A DNA stretch of 64,000 bases from Veillonella dispar (GTDB lineage: Bacteria > Bacillota > Negativicutes > Veillonellales > Veillonellaceae): contig NZ_LR134375.1 in the NCBI RefSeq assembly GCF_900637515.1, positions 827,952 through 891,951 on the forward strand, read 5' to 3'. Below the pieces are notes generated by a model. The model was not told where the DNA came from, searched no databases, and saw nothing but the letters and a program-made list of their open reading frames with translations. The translations under genes and the position numbers were made by a program. Below are positions 34,983 through 45,154 of the stretch, in pieces (position 1 is the stretch's first letter; every line of letters starts with the position of its first letter).

Positions 34983-36509
34983 ATGGCTAAATTAAAGGCT
35001 CCCGTAATGCTAGTCATCTTAGATGGCTTTGGCATGGGAGATCAATCAGATACAACCAATGCTGTAGTACAGGCGAAGCCGCACTGTTTTAATCAATTAT
35101 GGGATACGTATCCACATACAAAATTAGAAGCATCAGGACTAGCGGTAGGCCTTCCAGAAGGCCAAATGGGGAATTCTGAGGTTGGCCATTTAAACCTGGG
35201 CTCTGGTCGCATTGTGTACCAAGATTTAACTCGTATTACTAAAGACGTTGAGTCTGGTGAGTTTTATAATCGCCCTGTTATAAAGGAACTATATGAAGTA
35301 GGCAAAAAACAAAGCTTACATCTTATCGGCCTAGTTTCTGATGGTAATGTGCATTGCTCCTTAGAACATATCAAGGCTGTTATTAAAGGCGCTCATGACA
35401 ATGGTATTGAACATGTATATGTACATGCATTGCTCGATGGTCGTGATGTAGCACCTCAATGTGCACAAGTTTATATCAAAGATTTAGAAGCATATATGGT
35501 AGAGCTAAACTGTGGTAAAATTGCCACCGTAAGTGGTCGCTATTATGCAATGGATCGGGATAATCGTTGGGACCGTGTGGAACTTGCTTACAACGCTATT
35601 GTACATGGTCAAGGTGAAAGTGCCGCATCAGCTTGTGAAGCGGTACAACAATCCTATGATAAGGATGCAGCTGATGAGTTTGTTCTTCCTACAGTGATTG
35701 ACTCTGAAGGAACTATCAAGAATGGCGATGCTGTTATCTTCTGTAACTTCCGTCCAGACCGTGGGCGTGAACTTACAAAAGCTTTAGTATTGCCAGAATT
35801 TGATGGCTTTAACCGTGAACCATTATCCTTGTATATGGCGACTATGACCAAATATGAAGATGGCTTACCAGTTCATATTGTGTACGAAAAAGACATCTTG
35901 TCAGAAACATTAGGCGAAGTACTCAGTGTAGGTGGCTATCGTCAATTGCGTATTGCTGAAACAGAGAAATATGCCCATGTAACGTACTTCTTCAACGGCG
36001 GTAAAGAGGAACCATTTGAAGGTGAGGACCGCATCCTTGTAAAATCACCTCAAGTGGCAACTTATGATTTACAACCTGAGATGAGCGCTTATGAAGTGAC
36101 TGATAAGGTTGTACAAGCTATTCAAGATGAAACATATGACATGATTATCTTGAACTTTGCAAACCCAGATATGGTTGGTCATACAGGTAGCTTTGAAGCA
36201 GCTGTAAAAGCAGTGCAAGCAGTAGACACTTGTTTAGGTCGAATCGTAGAGGCTATACGTAATAAAAAGGGTCATTTGTTGATTACTGCAGACCATGGTA
36301 ATGCAGAGCTTATGGTTAACCATGAAACAGGTAAGGTGCATACAGCACATACAACGAACTTGGTACCGTTAATTTTAATGAGTGATACTCTAAAATCAGC
36401 TACATTAGAATCTGGTAAATTATGTGATATTGCGCCAACATTATTAGACTTGGCTGGCATAGATCAACCAAAATCTATGACTGGTCATAGTTTGGTAAAA
36501 AAAGCATAA
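34983..36509 (+). CDS. gpmI: 2,3-bisphosphoglycerate-independent phosphoglycerate mutase
   Basis: GpmI converts 3- to 2-phosphoglycerate with two manganese ions and no bisphosphoglycerate cofactor. Visible are VILDGFGMG near the start, GNSEVGHLNLGSGR with the phosphorylated Ser, HALLDGRDVAP, GRYYAMDRDNRWDR and ITADHGNAELM. It is an alkaline-phosphatase-superfamily enzyme of 508 residues. GAGG just before ATG 34983 favours it over ATG 34971. Confidence 0.97.
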   Translation: MAKLKAPVMLVILDGFGMGDQSDTTNAVVQAKPHCFNQLWDTYPHTKLEASGLAVGLPEGQMGNSEVGHLNLGSGRIVYQDLTRITKDVESGEFYNRPVIKELYEVGKKQSLHLIGLVSDGNVHCSLEHIKAVIKGAHDNGIEHVYVHALLDGRDVAPQCAQVYIKDLEAYMVELNCGKIATVSGRYYAMDRDNRWDRVELAYNAIVHGQGESAASACEAVQQSYDKDAADEFVLPTVIDSEGTIKNGDAVIFCNFRPDRGRELTKALVLPEFDGFNREPLSLYMATMTKYEDGLPVHIVYEKDILSETLGEVLSVGGYRQLRIAETEKYAHVTYFFNGGKEEPFEGEDRILVKSPQVATYDLQPEMSAYEVTDKVVQAIQDETYDMIILNFANPDMVGHTGSFEAAVKAVQAVDTCLGRIVEAIRNKKGHLLITADHGNAELMVNHETGKVHTAHTTNLVPLILMSDTLKSATLESGKLCDIAPTLLDLAGIDQPKSMTGHSLVKKA

Positions 36510-36574
36510 TATAGAGTTTTCACTATATTTATAGTTAATTAGAGTGATAAGCCATATGGTTTAGCTCAATATAT

Positions 36575-36598
36575 AATGATTGTCATATGATAGTCATT
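36575..36598. promoter_or_regulatory. 24-bp imperfect palindrome before eno
   Basis: Centred on CATATG, the arms pair along 10 bp in RNA if two G-U pairs are allowed, with an AUAU loop. It lies 26 bp before eno in a 114-bp gap. It may be an operator or an mRNA processing or stability hairpin; there is no T-run. Confidence 0.35.
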
Positions 36599-36614
36599 CC
36601 GTTAGATTTTATGA

Positions 36615-37907
<1,293 letters not shown>

Positions 37908-37932
37908 GATACGTTATATCTAATAGTCCAAT

Positions 37933-37960
37933 AAGGGCGCCCTTCGGGGCGCCTTTTTTG
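37933..37960 (+). terminator. Rho-independent terminator after eno
   Basis: A GC-rich hairpin (stem GGGCGCC/GGCGCCT around a CTTCG loop) followed by TTTTTTG, 26 bp after the eno stop. Confidence 0.93.
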
Positions 37961-38094
37961 TATGCCTAAAATAAAAAAGTTTTCGCTTCGTGGATTTTTA
38001 AACATAAAAGAGGAATTAAAGGTATGATGTCGAACCTTATAACGCCATACGCTAGTGTGAGGTAAAAACATACCGCAAGGTATAGGAGGTGACC

Positions 38095-39105
38095 ATGTAT
38101 GTAGATGTAACATTAGACGATATTATTCTGTATGCATTAGAGCATCATGTCAGCGATATTCACTTTGATCCAACTAAAAATGGTGTACAAATTAGATTAC
38201 GACAAGATGGATTATTACAGACGCATATGACTGTATCAAACGAAGAGGCAGATCTTATTATTAACCGTATCAAGGTATGTAGTACGTTAGATATTAGTGA
38301 AAAGAGATTGCCTCAAGATGGTCGTTGGGCATGGAGTCATAAGGATACATCGGTAACGATGCGCGTATCTACATTACCCAGTTTATATGGAGAAACTTTG
38401 GTGTGTCGTCTTATGGGGAATGAAGGTAGTCATAAGGATCTAAAAGCGTTAGGCATGCGTGCAGATATTTTTGATCATATTGAACAGCTATTAAAACGTC
38501 CTTATGGATTGTTACTCATCTGTGGGCCTACGGGAAGTGGCAAAACTGCTACCTTATATGCGATGCTCCGCATGTTGAATTTAGAGGAAACAAAGCTAAT
38601 TTGCCTTGAAGATCCTGTAGAGGCTGAAATAAAAGGAGCCATTCAAATTGGTATTAACGAAAAAATCGGCTTTACCTTTGCCAAAGGGTTAAGATCTGTG
38701 CTACGTCAAGATCCAGATACGATTATGATCGGTGAGATTCGGGATAAGGAGACGGCAGAGCTGGCTGTTAAATCAGCTTTAACCGGACACCGTGTACTAT
38801 CCACTATTCATACAAATACAGCACTTGGTGTTGTAACGCGTCTCATGGATATGGGGGTAGAACCGTATTTAATACGGGCTACCTTGATGGGGGCCATTGC
38901 ACAACGTCTAGTTAGAAAATTTGATGGTACATCGTATCACGGACGGACTGCTCTGTTTGAATACTTAGAGATACCTATTAATTCGGCTCAGTGGGATCAA
39001 TTAGAGGCACATGTGTTACTGTCCTTAGAAGATTCTGCCCGTGAAGCCGTAGCTCAACATGTTACATCTATAGAGGAGGTGCATCGTTGTGGACTCATGC
39101 TGTAA
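38095..39105 (+). CDS. pilB: Pilus assembly ATPase PilB/GspE/ComGA-like (short form)
   Basis: A hexameric motor ATPase that drives pilin assembly. Walker A GPTGSGKT is at residues 144-151, the Asp box is LEDPVE, Walker B is TIMIGEIRDKETAE and the His box is VLSTIHTN. The protein has 336 residues, far shorter than PilB (about 560): the long N-terminal domain is missing and no CxxC zinc element follows QRLVRK, which goes straight to FDGTSYHGR. This is close to competence ComGA. AGGAGG at 38084-38089 sets ATG 38095. First gene of the operon; it overlaps the next by 17 bp. Confidence 0.92.
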   Translation: MYVDVTLDDIILYALEHHVSDIHFDPTKNGVQIRLRQDGLLQTHMTVSNEEADLIINRIKVCSTLDISEKRLPQDGRWAWSHKDTSVTMRVSTLPSLYGETLVCRLMGNEGSHKDLKALGMRADIFDHIEQLLKRPYGLLLICGPTGSGKTATLYAMLRMLNLEETKLICLEDPVEAEIKGAIQIGINEKIGFTFAKGLRSVLRQDPDTIMIGEIRDKETAELAVKSALTGHRVLSTIHTNTALGVVTRLMDMGVEPYLIRATLMGAIAQRLVRKFDGTSYHGRTALFEYLEIPINSAQWDQLEAHVLLSLEDSAREAVAQHVTSIEEVHRCGLML

Positions 39106-40108
39106 TAGTGAAAGTTTAGAAACCATTGTTGAAGAGGCTATACACTTATCATCAACAGATATTCATCTACAATGTGGCGAGCCTATCTATTTGAGACATG
39201 GTGATGGATTAAAGGCTACTCGATTTGTATGTACGACTACATTGATTGAAGATATTTTACGACGTTGTGGTATAGCATCGTATGAATGGCAATCTCTTGA
39301 TGAAGCTTGTTCCTGTTGTGGTGTACGCATTCGTGTTCATCTGTATCGAGCTAATCAAACTATATGTGGCACACTTCGCTTATTGTGTCATCAACAACTT
39401 AAACTGGATGATAATAGTGAAGGTCAACTCCTACAAAAATTATGTGAATCTCATGATGGTTTATTGCTCGTCTGTGGTCCTACGGGTAGTGGTAAAAGTT
39501 TTACCTTAGCTTGTTGTATTGACTATATTAATCAAACGATGGAGCGCCATATCATCACGTTAGAAGATCCTATCGAATTTGAGTTTAAACCTAAGAAATC
39601 GTTAATTCATCAACGCCAATTAGGTGCAGATATTAAGTCTATGTCTGATGGTATTCGAGATGCATTGCGGGAGGATCCAGATGTCATTATGGTAGGAGAA
39701 CTCCGAGATCGAGAAACCTTAGAGGCTGCACTTCATGCAGCCGAAACAGGTCATCTTGTGATGGCAACCATGCATACACAGCGGGCTGTAATGGCTGTTC
39801 ACCGCATGATTTCATTATTCCCTGGAGAACAACAAGAGGAGGTGCGTAGTCAAATATCACAAGTGCTACGTGCCGTTATATGTCAACGGCTCCTTAGATG
39901 GAATAAAAAGTTCATTACCATCCGTGATATTTTGCTAAACACGCATGCGGTAGCGAATTTGATACGTACTCGTAAGGAACCACAAATCATTTCTATTCAA
40001 GAAACACAACTACCTATGAAAACACTAGAGATGGCCGTACGAGATGCGAAGGTACAATATGGCTCTCAGCAACAACTACATACATTATTAGATCAACAAT
40101 TATCGTAG
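39089..40108 (+). CDS. pilT: Pilus retraction ATPase PilT-like
   Basis: A 339-residue motor ATPase of the PilT type, which retracts pili. It has Walker A GPTGSGKS at residues 130-137, LEDPIEFEF, VIMVGELRDRETLEAA, ATMHTQRAVMAVHRMI and QISQVLRAVICQRLL, the PilT core. The C-terminal AIRNLIRE-type element is present as AVANLIRTRK. It starts at GTG 39089 with GAGGAGGTG ahead, inside the pilB end. The N-terminal domain is unusually Cys-rich (CC, CSCC). Confidence 0.88.
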   Translation: MDSCCNSESLETIVEEAIHLSSTDIHLQCGEPIYLRHGDGLKATRFVCTTTLIEDILRRCGIASYEWQSLDEACSCCGVRIRVHLYRANQTICGTLRLLCHQQLKLDDNSEGQLLQKLCESHDGLLLVCGPTGSGKSFTLACCIDYINQTMERHIITLEDPIEFEFKPKKSLIHQRQLGADIKSMSDGIRDALREDPDVIMVGELRDRETLEAALHAAETGHLVMATMHTQRAVMAVHRMISLFPGEQQEEVRSQISQVLRAVICQRLLRWNKKFITIRDILLNTHAVANLIRTRKEPQIISIQETQLPMKTLEMAVRDAKVQYGSQQQLHTLLDQQLS

Positions 40109-40116
40109 GTGAAGGT

Positions 40117-41292
40117 ATGGAGGCTTATGAATATGTCGTAAAAGATGAGAATAATGAAACGATCAAAGGTTTAATATGGGCGGATTCAGAACAGGAGGTC
40201 GGTACACGGTTAAAGCGAGATGGATATAAGATTTATAAAATTACTTTACAAGTAAATAAGAAGAAACATAAGTGGAATCATACTATGGTGGTAGATGTAA
40301 CCTATCAATTAGGACTACTCATCGAATCTGGCGTGCCTTTACGACGCGCATTACAGTTACTATGTCAAGGGAAAAGAGGCCTTCTGTATACCGCCTTATA
40401 TGAATCGATTGAGCGTGGTCAAACGTTGTCTCAAGCATTGCGAAGTGAAAGTTGTCCTGCCATTGCACTGGCTTTACTAGAAAGTGGAGAAGCTGCAGGT
40501 ACATTAGGAGAAAGCTTGCAATATATATCACGTCACTATGATTGGGAACGACAGCTACGGCAGAAGGTTATCAGTGCTATTTCCTATCCATTATTTTTAC
40601 TTGTATTAATGAATATCTTTTTTCTTGTTACCATTTTGTTTATTATTCCATCCTTTGAAAAGGTTTTTACTACTATGCATATTACATTACCTGTGATGAC
40701 GCGATCCCTCTTTGCATTAGGACAAGGGCTAAAGAATCATCCCATAGTGGTTGTTATTCTGCATTGTGTAGGCCTAGGGGCTATGGTCTTTGCATATCGT
40801 CAATATAGTATAAAACGCAAAGTACATCGTTGGCTTTGGCAGTTGGCTCACCGATACCAATGGATGACCTGCATTTACTATACAAGTATGTTAAAAGTTT
40901 GGGCGCTTTTGTTAGATTCTGGAATTTCTATTATTCACACTATGAATATTACAAGACCTTTATGGGGCAATATGCATGGTTCCGAATGTAGTGAAAAGGT
41001 AGAGGCAAAATTATTATCAGGCCATTCTTTAGAAGAGAGTCTGAGAACTGAGAATATTGGAAATTCCTTTATATGGCAAATGATCTCTATTGGAGAGGAA
41101 AGTGGGGAACTCGTAAAGATGTTAGAACATTGTGGACATTATTATGAATCTATACTTTCAAAATATATTGCTCGTCTTGAGAGACTATTAGAACCAATTT
41201 TACTGACCTTGATGGGGATTGGTGTAGCCGTTTTGGTTGTGTCTGTTATGTATCCGTTGTTTACGTCTATTGCTAAATTGGGAGGGCCGTAG
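40117..41292 (+). CDS. pilC: Inner-membrane platform protein PilC/GspF
   Basis: The platform protein couples the motor ATPases to pilin movement. The 391-residue protein has two T2SSF domains (about 56-178 and 258-380) with TYQLGLLIESGVPLRRALQLL and ALLLDSGISIIHTMN as their paired motifs. Membrane helices are at about 165-190 (LFLLVLMNIFFLVTILFII), 205-225 and 360-382. It starts nine bases after pilT. Confidence 0.93.
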   Translation: MEAYEYVVKDENNETIKGLIWADSEQEVGTRLKRDGYKIYKITLQVNKKKHKWNHTMVVDVTYQLGLLIESGVPLRRALQLLCQGKRGLLYTALYESIERGQTLSQALRSESCPAIALALLESGEAAGTLGESLQYISRHYDWERQLRQKVISAISYPLFLLVLMNIFFLVTILFIIPSFEKVFTTMHITLPVMTRSLFALGQGLKNHPIVVVILHCVGLGAMVFAYRQYSIKRKVHRWLWQLAHRYQWMTCIYYTSMLKVWALLLDSGISIIHTMNITRPLWGNMHGSECSEKVEAKLLSGHSLEESLRTENIGNSFIWQMISIGEESGELVKMLEHCGHYYESILSKYIARLERLLEPILLTLMGIGVAVLVVSVMYPLFTSIAKLGGP

Positions 41293-41344
41293 GCATTGTT
41301 ATCAAGCTATTTTACAGAATTAATAATGATAAAAGGAGGATATT

Positions 41345-41791
41345 ATGAGTTCTGTTATGCACCTAGTTCATGAATTAAATCATAGATTAGAAATATGTAG
41401 TCAATGGATTGTAGAGCATCTACAAATTAATCATGTTCGAGAAAACCTTAAAAAATCGAGAAAAGGTGGATTTACTCTTGTAGAATTAATGGTTGTCGTT
41501 GCAGTTATCGCCATATTAGCAGCTATTGCGATGCCACAATTTCTATCGGCTGCTGATCGAGCACGAACTGCGAAGGAAACAGCAGATATTCAAATTATTA
41601 AAAATGCAACGCAGCTCTATATGATTGACAAGAATGTAGATACACCGCCAACTGTGGAAAATTTATATAAAGAAGGCTATCTTACAGAACATGTTAAAAC
41701 TGCAAAAGATAAGGAATATACCATTACTTATGAAGCGGTTAATGGTGGTACTGCGAAGGCAGTTGTAGTTAAAGCCCCTGATGCACCTTAA
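41345..41791 (+). CDS. Major type IV pilin / GspG-ComGC-like, with a 42-residue leader
   Basis: The class III signal is clear: Lys-rich KKSRKGG, then FTLVELMVVVAVIAILAAIAMPQF, with cleavage after Gly42 and Glu at mature position 5. The mature protein has about 106 residues and no Cys, so no disulphide D-loop. The 42-residue leader is far longer than the 6-25 usually seen; AAAGGAGG 5 bp before ATG 41345 supports this start and I see no later ATG before the signal. It is the first prepilin after the motors and probably the main subunit. Confidence 0.9.
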   Translation: MSSVMHLVHELNHRLEICSQWIVEHLQINHVRENLKKSRKGGFTLVELMVVVAVIAILAAIAMPQFLSAADRARTAKETADIQIIKNATQLYMIDKNVDTPPTVENLYKEGYLTEHVKTAKDKEYTITYEAVNGGTAKAVVVKAPDAP

Positions 41792-41808
41792 ACCTAAGCG
41801 CTATCTAG

Positions 41809-41850
41809 TATTTAGTACTTAATATTTAATACTTAATATTTAAGTCTTAA
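41809..41850 (+). repeat. Three 14-bp AT-rich tandem repeats after the pilin gene
   Basis: TATTTAGTACTTAA, TATTTAATACTTAA and TATTTAAGTCTTAA follow each other without gaps, and a partial fourth unit (TAGTTAATG) follows. They lie 18 bp past the pilin stop, in a 192-bp gap before the peptidase gene. They may form weak hairpins or bind a protein; I see no terminator. Confidence 0.75.
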
Positions 41851-41983
41851 TAGTTAATGTGCATGGATTGATGATTGAAATGTAGATTTTTATTTGCATA
41901 TACATATGTAGTTATATTAATAGCTATACAGTAGTTATATTTACATTAATATATATACAGTTGATTTTATGGAAGGACAAGGT

Positions 41984-42550
41984 ATGAAAGGGACTCATTA
42001 CGTTATAGCACTGATCGTGTATATAGCATCCATTGTATTGCCTATTATACTTTCATCACGAGCAATATCCTTTATTCACGTTGCTTTGTATGCTGTGTTT
42101 TCACTCATCATCATAGCAGGTGCTACCATCGATATGCATTACTATATATTGCCTGATGAAGGGGCGTTAGTGCTTGTTTTAGGTGGTATCGTGTATAGCT
42201 TTATAAATGATAAGTCTATGCTTGTAACGATTATAAGTGTTATGAGTGTAGGTGCTATTACATATGGACTTCGTCTTATGAGTCATAAAGGTTTTGGACT
42301 AGGCGATGTGAAATGGTTTTCTGCTATTGCCATGTGGCTTACGCCGTGGGAGATTGTATGCTTCTTTTACGTAGCCTTTTGTGTTGGTTCTCTCTATCTC
42401 TTACTAACAAGCTATCGTAATCGATACATTCCATTTGGTCCCTTTCTATGCTTTGGTGGTTGGTGTGCCTTACATGGCGGATCCTATATGGAGGTGTTGT
42501 ACCAATGGTTAAGGCACAACCTGTACATCATCAATACGGCTCTTTGTTAG
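41984..42550 (+). CDS. Prepilin peptidase, peptidase domain only
   Basis: An A24 aspartic membrane peptidase that cuts prepilin leaders. The two catalytic Asp are in GATIDMHYYILPDE (Asp50) and GLGDVKW (Asp108). Six or so membrane segments are visible. At 188 residues it lacks the N-terminal methyltransferase part with the tetracysteine motif found in full PilD, so methylation of the pilin N-terminus may not occur or is done elsewhere. GGACAAGGT directly before ATG 41984 favours it over ATG 41969. Confidence 0.9.
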   Translation: MKGTHYVIALIVYIASIVLPIILSSRAISFIHVALYAVFSLIIIAGATIDMHYYILPDEGALVLVLGGIVYSFINDKSMLVTIISVMSVGAITYGLRLMSHKGFGLGDVKWFSAIAMWLTPWEIVCFFYVAFCVGSLYLLLTSYRNRYIPFGPFLCFGGWCALHGGSYMEVLYQWLRHNLYIINTALC

Positions 42551-42966
42551 CTGAGTGGATTATTGCGATTAGTTTATTTTTACTTCTTATTTCTATGTCT
42601 TTGCCTATTGTAACAACGCCTAGCCGTTACACTCTAAATGGAAGTACTGAAGAAGTAGTATATATGTTAAAAAAGGTTCAACTTTGGTCTATGCTTGGGC
42701 ATAAATCTAATGGAAAAGGGCGTATGTTATTCATATTAAATAAAGACAGCTATACCTTAGAGGAGGATGCTCATCATCATACAGTTAATATTTCCTTACC
42801 TGTAGGGATTGAAAATGTACAACCCTTAACGGTTATCTCTTTTTCTTCTCTAGGATTACCTTATGATGGAACGGAACTTATTTTACGAGATCGAGAAAGT
42901 GGTGAGAGAAATCGTATATGGATATCTGTACAGACGGGACGTATTCGATGGGAAGAAGTCCATTAA
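42505..42966 (+). CDS. Pseudopilin, GspH-like
   Basis: A 153-residue protein. After a short N-terminus (MVKAQPVHHQYG) comes a hydrophobic helix with Glu near its start (SLLAEWIIAISLFLLLISMSL), then a beta-rich part (FILNKDSYTLEE, ILRDRESGERNRIWISVQTGRIRW) like GspH/FimT. The Gly just before SLLAE would be the cleavage site; Glu is at mature position 4 or 5. GGAGGTG precedes ATG 42505, inside the peptidase gene (46-bp overlap). Confidence 0.75.
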   Translation: MVKAQPVHHQYGSLLAEWIIAISLFLLLISMSLPIVTTPSRYTLNGSTEEVVYMLKKVQLWSMLGHKSNGKGRMLFILNKDSYTLEEDAHHHTVNISLPVGIENVQPLTVISFSSLGLPYDGTELILRDRESGERNRIWISVQTGRIRWEEVH

Positions 42967-42973
42967 GGGCTTT

Positions 42974-43330
42974 ATGTATGGAGATGCCTTAGTATCAACA
43001 GCTATTATTATGTTTATCTTGCCGGTTATATTATCTGTATTTTGGATGTCTACCTTAACAATCTATAAGGCTTACTATTGGGATCATATATTACAAGACA
43101 CCATAACATATGTAGAGGAAAGTAAGTCTATGTATTATCAAACGGGTCATATTCAAGAAGGTATACATAACTCTCAATTTATTATGAGTCCCAGTGAATC
43201 TATTACTTATAAAACACATGTAGAACCTATCGTAGAAAATGGCATTGTCCTACAACGATTAACTGTGCAGGCCATAGATAATGAATCTGTTGTGTATACC
43301 TTATCTCTCGACTTGGAGGAAATACGGTGA
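42974..43330 (+). CDS. Pseudopilin-like minor pilin (GspI position)
   Basis: A 118-residue protein with a near N-terminal hydrophobic helix (MYGDALVSTAIIMFILPVILSVFW) and a small soluble domain. I chose ATG 42974, seven bases after the previous stop; a longer frame back to 42863 would overlap that gene by 104 bp. The helix lacks the Glu at position 5 (Asp is nearer), so processing is uncertain. Assignment rests on layout and on its place among pseudopilin genes. Confidence 0.6.
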   Translation: MYGDALVSTAIIMFILPVILSVFWMSTLTIYKAYYWDHILQDTITYVEESKSMYYQTGHIQEGIHNSQFIMSPSESITYKTHVEPIVENGIVLQRLTVQAIDNESVVYTLSLDLEEIR

Positions 43331-43902
43331 GAACTCATGATACACAAAGAGGTTTTATTTTGTATTCAACCCTCATCAGTATAACTATTTCGACCATCGT
43401 TTTAACCTTATTGTTAGGCATAGTTTTTTATGGGGTTATGTGGAATGCAAAATTAGTTGATAGCGTAGCCATGATGGAGGATGGTCGTTATACGCGGCGC
43501 ATGGCGGTGGCTCAAATCATATGGAATCCTGTACAGATAACGGTAGAGGATCGAAATATGACCTTATATATTCACGACACTAAGCGTACTAAACTAACAT
43601 TACAACGCCATGCTTTGTATAGGAAGCTTACAGATGGCAGCTTACAACCTGTTAGCGGCAGCCGTATTATCGGCACAAAGGATAAACGAAATGTTGGGTA
43701 CACACAAGAACATTCATTTAGTATGGATGAGAGCGGAGCAGTCCATATGAGCTGGTATATTACGAATCGATTTACTGGTGATAAACAATATACTGCTGGA
43801 TATGGAGGCTTAGCTATATATGAAGTCGCCATAGGTCAAAGTAGTATATATGATTGGTATAAAGATAATGAGGAAACAAGTCATGAACATGGGAGCCCAT
43901 AA
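43327..43902 (+). CDS. Pseudopilin-like minor pilin (GspJ/PilW position)
   Basis: A 191-residue protein starting MRTHDTQRG, then FILYSTLISITISTIVLTLLLGIVF, a class III signal with cleavage after Gly but without the Glu5. The rest is soluble and beta rich. GTG 43327 overlaps the previous stop by four bases (GTGA), with GGAGG ahead, so translation is coupled. Long pseudopilins of this kind often sit near the pilus tip. Confidence 0.7.
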   Translation: MRTHDTQRGFILYSTLISITISTIVLTLLLGIVFYGVMWNAKLVDSVAMMEDGRYTRRMAVAQIIWNPVQITVEDRNMTLYIHDTKRTKLTLQRHALYRKLTDGSLQPVSGSRIIGTKDKRNVGYTQEHSFSMDESGAVHMSWYITNRFTGDKQYTAGYGGLAIYEVAIGQSSIYDWYKDNEETSHEHGSP

Positions 43903-44290
43903 TGCTGGGTTTATTACATATGTAGCCATATTTACAATGTCCTTTTTATTAGTATTGGCCTTTATGGGACTGCGTATTGGTCAAATTTGTGAAAGTAATG
44001 CAGTAGATGAATTGCATTTAGAAGAGGCTCATTATGCAGCGCAAAGTGGAGCGCATTGGTTTGTAGGCTACTGTAAGGCTGGTAATACATGGGACTTTCA
44101 GGAAAAGCTAATTGTGGCTGATGATGCGGATGTGGAAATCACCATTGAAGCCGATCCATCCCGTGACAATCCTCGTCACGTTATGAGTTATGGAAAATTG
44201 AAACATCAGGAAATAGTAAGTCGTGTACATATGTATGTGACAGTAGATACAGATCATACTATGCATGTTATGAAGATAAAACCATATTGA
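43883..44290 (+). CDS. Pseudopilin-like minor pilin (GspK/PilX position)
   Basis: A 135-residue protein with short N-terminus MNMGAHNAG and hydrophobic helix FITYVAIFTMSFLLVLAFMGL, followed by HYAAQSGAHWFVGY, a block typical of PilX/GspK proteins (AxxxAxSGxxxA). GAGGAA before ATG 43883 supports this start; it overlaps the previous gene by 20 bp. Glu5 is missing, as is usual for GspK. Confidence 0.7.
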   Translation: MNMGAHNAGFITYVAIFTMSFLLVLAFMGLRIGQICESNAVDELHLEEAHYAAQSGAHWFVGYCKAGNTWDFQEKLIVADDADVEITIEADPSRDNPRHVMSYGKLKHQEIVSRVHMYVTVDTDHTMHVMKIKPY

Positions 44291-44299
44291 GGTGAATCT

Positions 44300-45154
44300 A
44301 TGAAACGGAAAAAGAAAATACATACTGGTGTATGTATTACAGATGAACGTATTGTATGTGTAACAGCTCATGTAGAAAATAAAACGATGGTCATTACCGA
44401 TGCACTAGAAATGAAACGCAGTGCATCTATTGATGAGGATGTTAGAAAATTTATAGAAATGTATGATTTAGATGACGGAGCTTACAGCATGGTAGCTAAT
44501 ATTGATACACAAATGCATGTAGCACCTTATGATCCTCACGATTTTGATATGAAGGAGTTCATCAAATGGAATGTAGAGGATTACTTTACCTTTGATGGCG
44601 ACAGTTTCCAAATGGATGCATGTCGTCGAGAATATCCAAGACATAATTATCATATGTTTATGGTTGCCGTAGAGCGTCATTCATTAGAACTTTTAAAACA
44701 AGGTATACGAGACACCTATGCACCGGTGGATGTAATCGATTTCTGGCCTATTCCTATTTGTTACAGCTTGATGCGGCGTAGTGGTACCGTGACAGGTGTC
44801 GTAGAAAAGGATAATCTACACTTATGGCTGTGGTGGAATGATATATGTATTCAAGAACGGATTGTCCCTATTAGTGGCAGTGATGTATCAGAAGCTATGG
44901 AGGTGCTAGAAGCTAGGCTGCAAGAATTTGGCGTAGATGAAATACAAGGGATTAAGTTGTATGGCTTCGACCGATTAACCGAAGAAGAACAGAAGGATAT
45001 GGAAGCCATTATTTCTATATATGGAGAAACAGAGTATATTCCATTATTATTCTTAGGGCGTGGTCGTAATCGATGTAAACAAGGACAATTAGATTGGGAT
45101 ATGGCCATTGGTATGGCTGCAAGGGGGCTTAAATGGATTGGCTTGGGATGGTAG
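44300..45154 (+). CDS. pilM: PilM/GspL-like actin-fold protein
   Basis: A 284-residue cytoplasmic protein. It starts TGVCITDERIVCVTAHVENKT, the phosphate-1-like strand pair of PilM, and has EFIKWNVEDYF, MFMVAVERHSLELLKQGI and DVIDFWPIPICYSLM, which are PilM-like. In other species PilM binds the cytoplasmic tail of PilN and links the motor to the envelope. The place before a PilN gene supports this. Sequence is diverged, so the name is from layout plus motifs. Confidence 0.75.
   Translation: MKRKKKIHTGVCITDERIVCVTAHVENKTMVITDALEMKRSASIDEDVRKFIEMYDLDDGAYSMVANIDTQMHVAPYDPHDFDMKEFIKWNVEDYFTFDGDSFQMDACRREYPRHNYHMFMVAVERHSLELLKQGIRDTYAPVDVIDFWPIPICYSLMRRSGTVTGVVEKDNLHLWLWWNDICIQERIVPISGSDVSEAMEVLEARLQEFGVDEIQGIKLYGFDRLTEEEQKDMEAIISIYGETEYIPLLFLGRGRNRCKQGQLDWDMAIGMAARGLKWIGLGW

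Noticed and set aside
37908-38094. Possible cyclic-di-GMP riboswitch in the leader of the pilus operon
   Set aside because: The conserved GACGCAAAGC and receptor elements are absent; only a 5-bp hairpin (ATACC/GGTAT near 38070-38083) sits before the ribosome site.
42863-42973. Longer version of the pseudopilin gene starting at 42863
   Set aside because: It would overlap the preceding gene by 104 bp and push the hydrophobic helix away from the N-terminus, unlike prepilins.
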